NCBI GenBank assembly: GCA_037783415.1 | Contig: JAZGTN010000168.1 | Location: 310,001 to 374,000 of the forward strand | DNA from: Leptasterias polaris | Taxonomy: Eukaryota; Echinodermata; Asteroidea; Forcipulatida; Asteriidae | Reading direction: 5' to 3' | Length of the DNA: 64,000 nt | Made by a program: the position numbers and the translations under genes | Notes under the pieces: model-generated | Database searches by the model: none | What the model was told of the DNA's origin: nothing | Seen by the model: only the letters and a program-made list of their open reading frames with translations | In this document: in pieces, positions 45,101 through 56,108 of the stretch | How the letters are laid out: each line of letters begins with the position of its first letter | Position numbering within the stretch: the first letter of the stretch is position 1

Positions 45101-48100
45101 CTCAGAATACTGCTGTTGGTCACCAATGCCAGTGTTAATCCCTGCCCCCCCCCCCCCCAACCTCCCACCCCATTTTAGCATCTCTCACTCTATTGAGAGG
45201 TCAGAAACATTCCGAAGGGTTTCAAATAATTGCAATAATATTTAGATTCTGGTCTGTCAAAATATTACACTAACTTTTTGAATTTGAAAACAAACTCAAA
45301 CTCTGAAAACTACTGTTGGTTACCAAGGCTAGTGTTAATCCCATCCACCCAATTCTAGCATCTTATCTATTATGAGGTCAGAAACATTCAGAAGGGTTTC
45401 AGATCGTTTCAATATTTTTCAGAAAAAACATACTTTTGTCATATTTGTTGACCTTGTAAAACCCTCTGTGGGAATCGTAACTGCCAATCAAATTGAAAAA
45501 GGCTGTCTTTTTCAACTTAATGGTTTTGTTTTGCTGTCTGTAAAACAGTCATGATGTTCTTCCCATTTTAAACTGTTTTCCTTTTATTTGTTTGTCAGCA
45601 GAAAATCAGTAAGATACGCCTTAAAAAAAGTCTAAGAGCCTACAGTACCTTAGCTCAAGATTGTTCTCAGTAAAAAGCTCCCATTAAAAAAAAAGTTAAA
45701 ATATCATGCGTATTAAATAAAAGCTTATGCACACAATAAGTACTTATCCTCATAACTTGGATTTCACCTTGAACCCCAGAGTAAAAAGGGCAAGTGCATT
45801 TTCATGGGAATCAGCCTTTTCTAAAATGAAAGTGACCTGGCTCTTTCAGTTTCAGGAATTAAGTTCCAGAATTGAAATATATTTTTGTTGTATTTTTTCA
45901 TGTGATGAGATTTCAGGGATTAAATGGTTATTTTGACTTTTCTTTTCGGTATCACTCAGAGTGAAAGAATCTGGAGCCAGTGGCCTCGGTGAAGGGCACA
46001 CGTCGCTATGGAGGAGGTACAGTGAGTTTGAACTACTGCGGAACTATCTGGTCGTTACATACTCCTTTGTGGTTGTCCCTCCGCTCCCGGAAAAGAGGGT
46101 AAGAGACGTCGAGACCCTGAAGAGTAAAAGAGTTTCATTCCCATCCTCAAAACTTTAAAACACAGTACAAACATTCAACAACACAACAAACCTTTGACAA
46201 TTACATCAAACAACATGTAGTAAAAACAAAGGAAAGGAAAGAACGTTTGGATTGAAATTAATAACAAACTAGCGCATGGTTAAGTTTTTTTACCTGTCTT
46301 GGAGGCCTACATTACCTACATTACCCACCATCCCAGTGCACCCATTCAGTCATGTCAGTGCTGTTTGTATTGTTGCATTCATTAAGTGAGTGGTGTGTCT
46401 TTCAGGGTGTTGGTTTATACATTAAGTTTTTAAAAAAAGTTGTACAAATTTGGTGTAAAGTGAGAAAAAAAAGTTCAGCCTTGATATTCGTCACTGTAAA
46501 AGCGAAGTATTTTTTCTGAGGTGCTTCATCATTAAGCTGCTCGCTTCTTTTGCGATTCGCCTCAGAAGTTGTTATTCTTGCTGCTTGAAGAAGTTCCACC
46601 ATGTGTAAAATCTGCTTCAGTAGTTATTGACAACAAAGTTCATGAGGAAAGTTTGAAATCTATTGGAAATTTTCAAGTTTCATAGAGGCAATGACAAGGG
46701 GCAAGGGCATGGAGGCCATCGCCTCTGTGAAGTATCAGGCGTGCAGCATGTCCAAATTGCTCATGTGAAGTTCTTTCTCATGACATAGAAATGAAAGATA
46801 GAGTCGGGTCTCTGAATTCCAAGGGTGTCTAAGGGACACAACACGACACCCCCCCCCCCACCCTTCCCTTATGGGCAAATACCATGATCGGTCAGGGTTT
46901 CCGCCAATATCCACTGACGTTCACCCCCTCATGTGCTTGGTAGACTTTTAATCTAATTGCTGCTATATAGAGCGTGTTTTACAAGTCCAAACTAAGTAAA
47001 CAGGAATCAGACTCTAGGTACACAATTTGTTATCCGGATCTCAGTGCCTCATTAAGCTGCTCGATTCTGTCGCGATTCGGCTCAGAAGTTGTTTTTCTTG
47101 CTGCTTGAAGAAGTTCCATCGTTTTAAGAATCTGTTTGGATAACGAAGTTCAATATTTTGTAAGGCCGCTCGGTGAACGCTTTATTACGCTCTCTAGCTT
47201 GGTTTGATAACTGAACTTTTTGGTGTCTTCCTTCAGTTTTTATTGAAAAAGACACTCTGTCCAGTGTGTGTAGACTTTATAATCTGTGATTCACATATTT
47301 AAGTTCCATAGAGCCTGGACTTACAGCCACACAGCTCTACATATGGAATAAAACATAAAGTCTTACAATTTTCATGGATTTTGTACAGAAAGTTTTTTTC
47401 GTCAACTTTTGATAGGAAGAAAGGGGGCACATCTCAAACCTTGTTCAGCTGTTGTTTTACAATTTTTGATTTTTATGTGACAGCTCTATGACACAAAATG
47501 TTGAATATGACCAACTTGCATTTAGTACGTTGTTTCTTGCCTGCCAGGAAATGCCTCGGATTGTACTCTTATTGTAAACAAGGCGACATGTTATGTGTAA
47601 TTTTGTGTATTTCTGATTTATGAGAATCCTTTATTGGCTGAAGGACGCAAGTCAAGTCAAATTCAAATAAAAGGAATTTTACCAAAGGTGTAAGCTTGTG
47701 GAGTTAAATGTAATTTAAAAAATACTGTAACTGATGACAATAGCATTGACTCAGAGGTATTGTTTTATTGTTATGAAGATATAGTATATACCAGTTTCAA
47801 TATTTAGTTTTGGGCTTAATCCCGAGATGCTGTTAATGTTAGGCCTGGAGTTTCATCTTTGAAAGGTAAAAGTCATTCTTATACTTGTCAAGTACATGTA
47901 ACTCTGAACTGCAGTGGAACCAGTTTGAATAGCTCATCAGAGTTCTTTTAAGAGCTTTCAGTCTGATTCTAATTTTCGTTCTGTTCAATGACCTTGTTTA
48001 TGTCTGTTGGGTTATTCTTCACATTTGCTCTTATATAAAAAAGAAAGAAGAAAAAAGGCCACTTCCATTTGAAATTGAAAAAGTCTAAAATAATTTGTTG

Positions 48101-51100
48101 AACTGTAGTACCACACGTGACCAATTACCCAAATAGCATGTTTTTCAGAAGACCCTTTTTTTCCTACTTTGCGAAGTTTCAAAGCCGGTACTGTATTTTA
48201 TCATTAACTCGTGATGTAATTTCAGATGACGCTGATGTGGCAACAGTTGAGCACGGTGGACAACTTTGATGCGGATTTCATCGAGAGGAGGCGTGTCGGG
48301 CTGGAGGGCTTCCTCCAGAGGATCGGGGCCCACTTACTGCTCTGTAAAGATACCGTCCTCCACGGGTTTCTGCAGCAGGAGGACGGATGGAAGGAAACGG
48401 TCCATGCAACAGGATTCCAGGCAAAGGTATGTCTGTCCCAACTCATTGTGGGGGGAGGGGGCTGCTGTGAAACTGCCAAATGCCATCTGAAGGGAACCTT
48501 AATTTCCTGACATGCATTGTAAGTTTGCCCTGCCCCGCCCCGATTTTTTTTTTTTTAAAGCACATCCAAACATGTCTTGAGCCCATCTTTGTTACAAAAA
48601 GATACATGCAGTAAACGATTGATGTGAACTTTGACCTATACATAAGCTTAAAGGTAGGGTCATAGATTGGTTTTTGTCAACGTAATGCTGATTTATTAGC
48701 AAAATAATCAAGAATGATACAAAGAAAATCATATGTGAAAGTTTCTGCTGAATGCAATATCTACTTGTTGAGAAAACAGCAAAAAACTGTCATGGTGTGT
48801 TCACAAGAATGTCAAATCCATCCACGTTTAGTAAGGTGACAGCGGGTACCAACCACATCTCTGGCAGCGAACAGACACCAACCCAGAGAAATCTGAGAAA
48901 CGATTCATGCATGAATGGTTTCTCATTATTGAAATGTTTTTATTAATTTCTAATCAAAGGGGCATTTCAGATGTGGACATTCCTTTATTCTGTGCATTTA
49001 AGAAAAACAAACATATTCTTCAACATTAAAGAACACTGTGTGGGCGTGTGTAAGTCCACATAGTGTTTCAAGTCCCTACATTGTGTGGCACTTCTTTTGT
49101 TCTGAGGTCCACACTTCATATGTAACACTTAAAGGCCCTGTACACTATTGGTAAGATCGAAAAACACAAATGTTCACAGATTCACACATAATTTACATGA
49201 TTTAAAGTAAGTAATGGTAGAAAGGGTTCCTTAAAATATTTCTGCCTAAAATGCTATCGTTTCTGAGAAATGAGTAAAACAATAGTTTTTATCACGCGCG
49301 ATAATAAACTCAAATGTTTGAAAAACAGAAAACACATAAGGTCTCTTTTCACTATTTTCTCGTGACCTCGATGACCAATTGAGCTCAAATTTTCACAGGT
49401 TTGTTATTTCATGTATGTGGTTGATTACACAAAACATGAACACTGTCTGTGATTATTTTGTCAGCTCTGCCAATCCTGTATAATACCTTTAAACACAGAT
49501 TGTTACTTGATGCGTGCATGGTATGAACAAGTACGTGTACGTGCACAGTGTTTTCTGTTTACATGTAAATAGCGTAAATGCTAGGCAAATCTTTATTTGG
49601 CCTAGAGTAGAAAGCACTCACCAAACAGAATAAGTTTGATTGCTTGGTTGTTCATTTCTTACTGTATTTTTCCTTTCTGTTTTTTTTTTTTTTGCATTAT
49701 TTTTTGTTTTATTGTATTTTAGCTGCCTATGGGAGTAGAGAGACAGGTACTATACACCAGGCCAGAATTCCACATCCTTTGAAGATTAGATAAATGAACG
49801 AACGACAAAAAACAAACAAACAAACAAACAAACCCTCGATGAGTGTTTAATGTTTTTTTTTAATCTGTAGTTGAACCTTAACATTCTTCCACAAATCCAT
49901 CAGGATCCAACAAGACTCCCTTTTCTTGAATCCCTTGATTCCATTTTCTTTGACTTGATGGAGTTTGCAGTTAACCCTAACTCCCAAAGCGTTTTTACTA
50001 GAATCCACCCCTAACCCAACACATTCCAACAGCTTATACTACCATGAGATGGGAACTGTGCCCAATCTTAGGGGGACGATACACAACCTAACAAACTCCA
50101 ACAGGCTTTTTTTGTTTGATTTTGTTGGAGTGTGTACACTTGGCATGTGCAAAAATTTGATCAGTGAAATCACACAGTACCCAACATAACATAATCCAAC
50201 AACTATCTCATTAGACCATGGAGGAAAGAGCAATGCCAGACATGTACATTTCACACATCCACCATACCCACTCAATCAAATTCCAACACCATTACTTGTC
50301 AGCAAGGATACACAATCCCACAGAATCAAACACCCAATCCTAACTTCACTGTACTTAACCTAACAAAATTAAACACTTTGCCCTGTTTGAATTTGTAGGG
50401 TATGGGAGGGTTAGGGTTAAAGAGTGCAAAGCCAAATTTACAATGAGCAGGGCTTACACTCAACGCTAGCCCGACATACATATCTGGTAAAAACTGCTAT
50501 GGGCTAGCAAACACCACTCCTCAACTTGCCCTGTGGGCTACTTAAAGCTCTGTTCAACCTACTACATGTACTTGTATAAAATGCTCATATTTCTTCATAT
50601 TTAGATGTGAATATTTGTTTTTTCAGTATGTGAATGTAACTTTATTTGACCACTAAACTTGTTGTCATGGTTGTGATTGCTACCACTTGTATCAGAAAGA
50701 TAAATTTATTACAACACCTGTTTAAAGTCTGGGCTTCACTAAAACTTCCTGGGGGCAAGTAAAACGCACAGTTTACTAGCCTGGTCCTGCCTGTGGGCTA
50801 CTTTACAAAAAGGTTAAAGCGCAAGGCCTGCATGAAGCAATTCACACCATTTATAAAAATGCATGTAACTTAAATGTATCAGCGGATTTCCTCCTTTTTG
50901 GGGTCTTATCTTTCACCTCCCACCCCCCTCCCCTTCTCAACATTTATATCACCCCTAGCTTTGAACTGTCTTTAAGGGCTTTGCAGGGGTGTAGTGGAGG
51001 CATTTTGATGGGTGTCACACACCCCTGCCCCCCTAGGTTTTCAGATACAGTTCTCTCGAGTATGATTTCATTTCAGAGAGAAATATTTTGCAGAGAAAAA

Positions 51101-54100
51101 TGGTTCTAAGATGAAATTCATAACTAGTAAAATTTCAGGCTAAAATTGAACCATGATGTTTTTTATCATTACCAATACTGTATGACACATGTACGTGTAC
51201 CTTTAAGATATAACTACACACTTACACATTTAAATTTGAACTTTTACAGCAAACTGTTGAAATTCCTTATTTTGGTTTGGATTTTTAGAAACCCCTTACG
51301 CGGATTCGTGATGGTCAAACGGGTTTAAAATTGACCCGTATTGAAGTTTAGAGGATGCTGACGCCTCAACAACTATATACTGCAATGAAAAGGGTTCGCT
51401 TTGCAATTACAGCATCTGGCGATTATAACCGCGCATCCAAAACAAGCATTTACATAAGTTTTATGATCGGAGGCGAGCACAAAATTCTTAATTTTTTGCA
51501 ATAACCGGAAGCTGAGGTCAAGTTTAATTCTCTGGTTTTCTTCGTTATATTTTTGAATTGGTTTTACTTTAATATTTTGTTATCACTTAGTATTACATTC
51601 CCAAAAACATGTATATTTTTCTAGATCATAACCTACATTAAACTAAAATAATTGACGAAATAAAATCTCGCCCACGTAAAACTCCATATTGTTGGGACCA
51701 TTATGGTCCCGGAAGTTCGAATGCATGCGAGACTTGCACAGTCTATACATCAAGGTCAAATTTTTACGTTAGCTATTGGTAGTACATTTGTAGTCATGTG
51801 ATCCCCCTTTTCATTGTGTATGTTTTGCTTGGTAAACGGCCAAAATGCCTTGTGGTGTGCATTATTTGTGACTGGTTAACCGCTTGTTTTTACTTCTGGA
51901 TTTTGTCAACTTACATTTTCTGTTTGACAAGAATGAATGCAATAACACCTGGAAAAAGGGAGATTTTGAACATGAAATCCAGTAGCCTTTGTCCCTCTTG
52001 GCCTGGGGGGAATCAAAAAGTAGCACGGATAAGTGCATGCCTGTGCAGGCTACACAATAATGGAATGTCAAGGCGTGCTGGCATTCCGGGCATGTTAACA
52101 CTCTGGGCGTGTTAACGTTCTAGGCGTGTTAACAATCCAGGCGTGTTAACAATCCGGGCGTGTTAATGTTCTGGACGTGTTTATGTTCCCAATGCTCATG
52201 TACTTACAAAAGCAAGTTTACCCATTTTCCATTTGTGTGTCTGAAAAGGTTATGTGTACATAACAAGTGTCTTCGTGCATTATCTGGTGAAGTGCATTAT
52301 CTGGTGAAGTGTATTTGTAAATTGTATGTTGACTTAATGTTTACCCAGTCAGTTTCCCTTGTTGTTTGTTACTTGATATTTTACCTAATATAATGAACTG
52401 AGATTGAGAGCGTAAAGTTCATTGCTTGGTCATTTCTACTAAAGACCATTGAATCCTTTGCTTTTCTCCCCGCTTTTCCCTTTAAACTTAGTGCCAATTG
52501 TTTTTTTTTCAAATGAGTTTGCGTTTTTTTCCTCATGATTAGCAAAGTTAAGCCCCACCTGAATGTGAGTTAAATTTCAGGCCTATAATGTAGGTGTCGG
52601 CATGCATGCCTATTTTGTCCATTACTCAATTCAATATTGACCATGACATTGCGCCAGCAGCTCCTGCCATCCCACTGTTACTGTTGGAAGAAAACCTGGG
52701 AAAACTTGTTACCGTTGTGGGCTCACATTCCAGCTGTGCATCAGTGTTGCTTGAATCACTTCATTTTTTTCTTTTTTTTCTTTTCTCAACTCTCTTTCTT
52801 CCTCCTTGCAGCAAGACTCCAGACTGAAGAGCTTGAACGCCTCCTTCCGTCTCAAGAAACCAGACAGGTCAGTCACAGATTGTTAACAAGAAAATAGGCC
52901 AATCTATAATTAAGCCCTCACCTACCATAGCTACTGCCTACCCTCAGCACCCAAGTGAGATGGACTTGTATACTCTGCACTGTGATCATCAAGCCAAAGC
53001 AATGGCCACACACAAAATTGATAATGCTCCAAAAAATGCAGCTTGTTTACATTTATTGTTGTGGTGTTGTTTTTTATTGTAGGATTTACCGTTTAATAAT
53101 AATAATAATAATAACTAGTTCTTATATAGCGCATTTCACAATAACGTCTCAATGCGCTTTACATTAGTGCCCTGGGCTCGATTTCACAAAGAGTTAAGAT
53201 TGATCGTAACTGCAAATCCATCGCAGTTGCTTAGCAAAGAGTGATGTCACAATACAAATCACTATGGTAATACTGATAACTCATCTTAAGATGAATCTTA
53301 GTGCTTTGTGAAATCGACCCCAGGTTCCTTTAATCTTTCTTAGCTCCCTGGGGAGTATACAACCCTGGGCTACCGTGGCGCTCCAAAGGCTTTTTCAAAC
53401 ACAATTTCAACCTCTACCTTTGCAGGTACCCATTTATACCCCTGGGTGAAGAGAAGCAATTATAGCAAAGTGTCTTGCTCAAGGACACAAGCGTCATGAC
53501 CGGGACTCGAACCCACACCCCGATGACTAAACCACCAGAACTTGAATCCGATGCTCTTAACCACTCGGCCATGACATGCAAATTTGCAATTGTGATTCAT
53601 TCGCACATGATGGAGCAGATGAGTCAGTTACATTGGCCCAGTTTCATAAAGCTGTTGAGCCGAAAATACTGAGCAAAGTAAATTTCTTTGTTAAGCAAAC
53701 AAATTGAGTGGGGCACCAGTCGCAACAATATCAACTTCATGGTATTTTGAGTGGGGCACCAGTCGCAACAATATCAACTTCATGGTATTTTGGCTGTTTC
53801 TGCTAAGCAAGAATGTTTTGTGTTCAGCAAGTTTTTGTGCTTTTACAGGCTTTTATGAAGTTGGCCCCCAGTTGCTTCAAAGAGAAGCTTATTCCAATGG
53901 GTCTTTCGCATATACCATTTGACATCCTCATGCTGCGATCTTAGAGATAAAACGATGATGAAATAACGGAATTTGCACAAATAATTCAAGTAGTCACTCA
54001 ACTTCTGGGAAGGATTTCGAATGGCCAAATAATTGGACTGATATTGAGTAGCAATTGATGATTGTTGAGCATTAAATGGTACATTATGTGTGGCTTTTGC

Positions 54101-54818
54101 TATGCTATAGACCTACATTTGAAATTATTCACTGTACTTAGAACTTCCCTGATTCTGAAAACAAAAATCCCAACTCCAATGCTCAAATTCAGTGTCAAAA
54201 TAACAAATAAACTCAACAGTGAGTACATATCAGCTTACAAGCTGACCAGAAACACACTTTCAGTGACTTTGGTTTCAGTTCCCACTCTGTCCGACTTTCG
54301 TTATCCTGAACAGGAAGTTTACGCTCTGAGTGGTGAAGCGATCGCCTCTCAACACTGTGGCACTGGTTTTTATTTCTGGCTAGGGCCATAATATGTGAGA
54401 AGAGTTGTGTAGCTTCTCCCACAAGGATTTTTCTCCTGGCCCTCCAGTTTTTCTCTGTTCAGAGAAATCAAACACTTTCAATTACTGGCTGTGCTCCTTG
54501 GTCAACCATTGCTTTACATGATTTTGGGTTTGACCACGTTGTAGCTGTGTTCTTTGCAGTTCAGCTTTTCAGCTGCAAGTAAAGATGATTAGCATCCCAA
54601 ATTATTTATTAATTATTTATTATGGGATTTTTTTTTCAGTGAAAAAGTAGTGTTCAAGTGTCTGTAAAGCAATCAACAACAGAATGGGAAAAATTCCTTC
54701 ATTTAATTTTTTTAAATAATTATTTCTCTCATTGTCATTTTAAAGGAAATTTGAAGACCTGAAGAACTATGCGAGCGATCTACAGAGTCACATCACTTCA
54801 GTACTCAAAGTCAGAGCA
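36008..54818 (+). CDS. SNX4: Sorting nexin 4, partial (N-terminus, PX domain, start of BAR)
   Basis: SNX4 is a PX-BAR sorting nexin that binds PI3P on early endosomes and acts in recycling of membrane receptors and in autophagy. Joined exons 36008-36127, 39574-39695, 45960-46098, 48226-48426, 52812-52867 and 54746-54818 are all bounded by AG/GT and keep phase, giving 237 residues. An acidic N-terminus is followed by the PX domain (EICVSEQEKRTG, KDVYTVYLVETR, LWRRYSEFELLRNYL, VVPPLPEKR, FIERRRVGLEGFL, WKETVHATGFQ) and then SRLKSLNASFRLKKPD and DLQSHITSVLKVRA, the lead into the BAR. RRYSEF holds the phosphoinositide-binding Arg. Human SNX4 (about 450 aa) aligns in the same order; the last half, coding most of the BAR domain, is not in view. 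Confidence 0.93.
36128..39573. other. SNX4: SNX4 intron 1
   Basis: No other gene recognised. A frame at 36418-36540 after a ctttag is open but matches nothing in SNX4. Several tagtattc/tagctctag near-repeats lie at about 36930-37130. Confidence 0.6.
39574..39695 (+). CDS. SNX4: SNX4 exon 2: start of PX domain
   Basis: The acceptor catcaaacag precedes 39574. It encodes DGTLLEQVEICVSEQEKRTG and KDVYTVYLVET plus two bases of Arg. The donor is ag|gtgagt at 39695/39696, phase 2. EKRTG and YLVETR are near-identical to the vertebrate SNX4 sequence. Confidence 0.93.
39732..39960 (+). repeat. tRNA-derived SINE with 15-bp repeated head
   Basis: cggtcttctagtggtaagac (box A region) and gattcgaatcccacccg (box B) are followed by the family body (tgatttgcctgtgg, actgagtatacagtgctt). 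The head gcctctagccatcgg is repeated three times at 39732-39776. Confidence 0.85.
41458..41665. mobile_element. MITE with 15-bp inverted ends
   Basis: ctacaatcccggcca (41458-41472) is the exact inverse of 41651-41665. Next to the ends, tgggccacc and gggcccaa extend the partial symmetry. The interior has C-rich repeats of gtgacaataaaca. Non-coding. Confidence 0.75.
42090..42252. mobile_element. Short inverted-repeat element, family A
   Basis: The left end acaaacctcggcttaggctc and the right end gagcccatgccaaggtttct are inverse in outline, with aggaccc / gacccct outside. It overlaps two antisense open frames, which I take as chance. Confidence 0.6.
43956..44315 (-). pseudogene. Non-LTR retrotransposon (LINE) ORF2 C-terminal fragment
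   Basis: The minus-strand frame contains FSIAAPRLWNPLPITIRDAP followed by SLIIFKRIVKNSPF. This is the short motif found at the extreme C-terminus of reverse transcriptases of CR1/jockey-like LINEs (SVAAPRLWNSLP type). No RT or endonuclease domain precedes it here, so it is a 5'-truncated copy in SNX4 intron 2. Family cannot be fixed from so little. Confidence 0.5.
45960..46098 (+). CDS. SNX4: SNX4 exon 3: PX core
   Basis: The acceptor tatcactcag precedes 45960, and one base completes Arg. It encodes SLWRRYSEFELLRNYL and VVPPLPEKR, the lipid-binding core of the PX domain. The donor is agg|gtaaga at 46098/46099, phase 0. Confidence 0.95.
46099..48225. other. SNX4: SNX4 intron 3
   Basis: No other gene. 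A segment at 46515-46600 (cattaagctgctcgcttctt, gcttgaagaagttccacc) is repeated at 47050-47120, showing an internal dispersed duplication. Confidence 0.6.
48226..48426 (+). CDS. SNX4: SNX4 exon 4: end of PX domain
   Basis: The acceptor gtaatttcag precedes 48226. It encodes MTLMWQQLSTVDNFDADFIE, then RRRVGLEGFLQRI and WKETVHATGFQAK. The donor is aag|gtatgt at 48426/48427, phase 0. The first Met is internal, not a start. Confidence 0.95.
48650..48870. repeat. Dispersed repeat, family D
   Basis: gattggtttttgtcaacgta and gtgaaagtttctgctgaatg match 31655-31760. The end (gtgacagcgggtaccaac) matches 32045-32060 in inverse. Confidence 0.55.
49131..49495. repeat. Diverged family C element
   Basis: It starts aaaggccctgtacactattg like the left end of the element at 35334. 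The right end is only weakly kept (ctgtataatacctttaa). Confidence 0.45.
49723..49746 (+). CDS. SNX4: Possible alternative SNX4 microexon (24 nt)
   Basis: A long T-rich tract and attgtattttag precede 49723; cag|gtacta follows. The 24 nt read LPMGVERQ in the phase 0 frame shared by the exons on either side, so inclusion would add eight residues between GFQAK and QDSRLK. Vertebrate SNX4 has no matching residues, so it would be optional or spurious. Confidence 0.3.
49747..52811. other. SNX4: Rest of SNX4 intron 4
   Basis: No gene recognised. Holds an AACA microsatellite (about 49808-49832) and the 18-bp array at 52072-52190. Confidence 0.5.
52072..52190. repeat. 18-bp minisatellite (gcgtgttaac type)
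   Basis: About seven units of the form ggcgtgttaacaatccg and its variants. Several keep the palindrome gttaac; the outer units are diverged. It lies in SNX4 intron 4. Confidence 0.85.
52812..52867 (+). CDS. SNX4: SNX4 exon 5
   Basis: The acceptor ctccttgcag precedes 52812. It encodes QDSRLKSLNASFRLKKPD plus two bases of Arg. The donor is ag|gtcagt at 52867/52868. It matches the family's DSRLKALNATFR segment. Confidence 0.92.
53097..53578 (-). repeat. tRNA-derived SINE with conserved central segment, split by a MITE
   Basis: On the minus strand, tggccgagtggttaagagc (box A, 53571-53553) and tgggttcgagtcccg (box B, about 53515-53501) are followed by gtgtccttgagcaagacact and aggggtataaatgggtacct. 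The latter is the central segment known from widespread Nin-DC/V-type animal SINEs (from memory). The tail runs to gcgctatataagaac and a TTA repeat near 53097. A family B element (53171-53323) sits inside. Confidence 0.75.
53171..53323. mobile_element. Short inverted-repeat element, family B, nested in a SINE
   Basis: cctgggctcgatttcacaaa and ctttgtgaaatcgaccccag are inverse with one mismatch. It interrupts the 3' part of the SINE, so it inserted later. Confidence 0.8.
53633..53872. mobile_element. Short inverted-repeat element, family E
   Basis: The left end ggcccagtttcataaagctg and right end ttatgaagttggcccc are inverse. Inside, a 46-bp unit (gagtggggcaccagtcgcaa...tggtattttg) occurs twice in tandem (53706-53792). 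Related copies: about 59116-59261 and 62487-62590. Confidence 0.75.
54746..54818 (+). CDS. SNX4: SNX4 exon 6
   Basis: The acceptor cattttaaag precedes 54746, and one base completes Arg. It encodes KFEDLKNYASDLQSHITSVL and KVRA. The donor is gca|gtaagt at 54818/54819, phase 0. The next exon, which should begin near the family's RVADRLYGVY segment, was not found in the remaining 9.2 kb. Confidence 0.92.
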
Positions 54819-54958
54819 GTAAGTACATGCAGTGTTTTTAAAACACCAATTGCAGGCACAGCCACAATGACTTTATTACCTGATTTTTTCTTTCTTGTAA
54901 AAAGAAATGAAAGTGAAAGTAACAACCATGGCTGTAGCAACCAGGGGGCGTAGCCCAG

Positions 54959-54974
54959 CCCCCCCCCCCCCCCC
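54959..54974. repeat. 16-nt C homopolymer
   Basis: An uninterrupted C run about 140 bp after SNX4 exon 6. Confidence 0.9.
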
Positions 54975-55847
54975 GCACTTTCAGCCTCATTTTCATGCCA
55001 CAAGAATTGTTTATCAATACACTTCAAAATACGTTATTTCTAGCTTCTTTCTGGACAATTTATAGTGTATGACTGATGACAGGCATTTTGAGGAAAAAAA
55101 CCAAAACATTTCAAACAACAAATTAAAGTACAGGTACATGTACATACAGGTGGGCCTGCAGGTAAACTCATCAACATTTATATTTATTATTTCTTTTGCA
55201 ATGTTATGTGGAAACAAATCGTGATCCTTTTCTTGTTTTGTTGAACAAAACACAGTGTGTCCTGGAGGTACTCCCTATTTTATTGCTGTGCTGTATTCCC
55301 TTGAGACTCACAGAAGTGACAGGGTTGCCGCATTACATGCCAACAAAAATTAAGCTCGAGTTCAATTGTTATTTTATAGTCTTATTATTTTGTTTTCCAG
55401 GTGATAGCTTTGAGGTATTTTGTGTGTCATATTTCATGTGTTTGGGAATTTTTGGCAAATACTGATTGTTCTCTTTCTCTCTGGAATGTTTTTTTTTTCT
55501 CTCCGACTTCTTGACCCACCAGGGTAGGAGGGGAGGAATGTTTATGTGGCTGCCTAAAACCGCAACATTTCTTGTTGTTTATTCAAGATTCATGAATGTT
55601 TGCCTTGAAGCATGCTTGAAGCCGTATGTGAACTGGTTCACCATAATGGTTTTAAAGTTGTGCACATTGTGAAGGAGAGGGAACATTGTTGGAAAGTTCA
55701 AGTGTAAATTGAAAACTTCATAGTGAACAAGAATTTAATTAGTAATAGTAGTAACAACTTGTTTACATGAGTGCTTTATCTATGTTGCGCTCTATCTAGA
55801 ATCTTGTTATTATTTTTTAAGACGGGTGTTTGAAGGTTTTTGAAATA

Positions 55848-56108
55848 TGAGGCCCATTTATGTAGCACCTTGTTATGGTTTACAAGGTGCTGGGGCGCAC
55901 TCGGCAGCCACTGCCAGAAACACAGGGGCAAACCCCTTTACTCGGCAATAAGTGTTACTGGGTTCTTTGATGTGCATGACACAACACATGGGACCTATGG
56001 CTTTATGCCCCATCAGAAGGATGAAGCAATAATGGTTAAGTTTCTTGCTTAAGGACACAAGTGTCAAGACCAGGACTCAAATCCACACTCTGCCGTTCGG
56101 CCATGACA
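55848..56108 (-). repeat. SINE-like copy related to 53097-53578
   Basis: Minus strand: tggccgaacggcagagtgtg, gatttgagtcctggtcttga, cttgtgtccttaagcaagaa share order with the SINE at 53.1-53.6 kb but are diverged. The middle (tttatgccccatcagaagga) differs. Confidence 0.5.

Larger units (their letters stand above)
39961..45959. other. SNX4: Rest of SNX4 intron 2
   Basis: No host exon is seen. It contains family D sequence (39970-40080), a MITE (41458-41665), a family A element (42090-42252), a LINE fragment (43956-44315) and further dispersed repeats such as tgccctttgcaaaatgagaa (42489, again about 43977). Confidence 0.5.
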
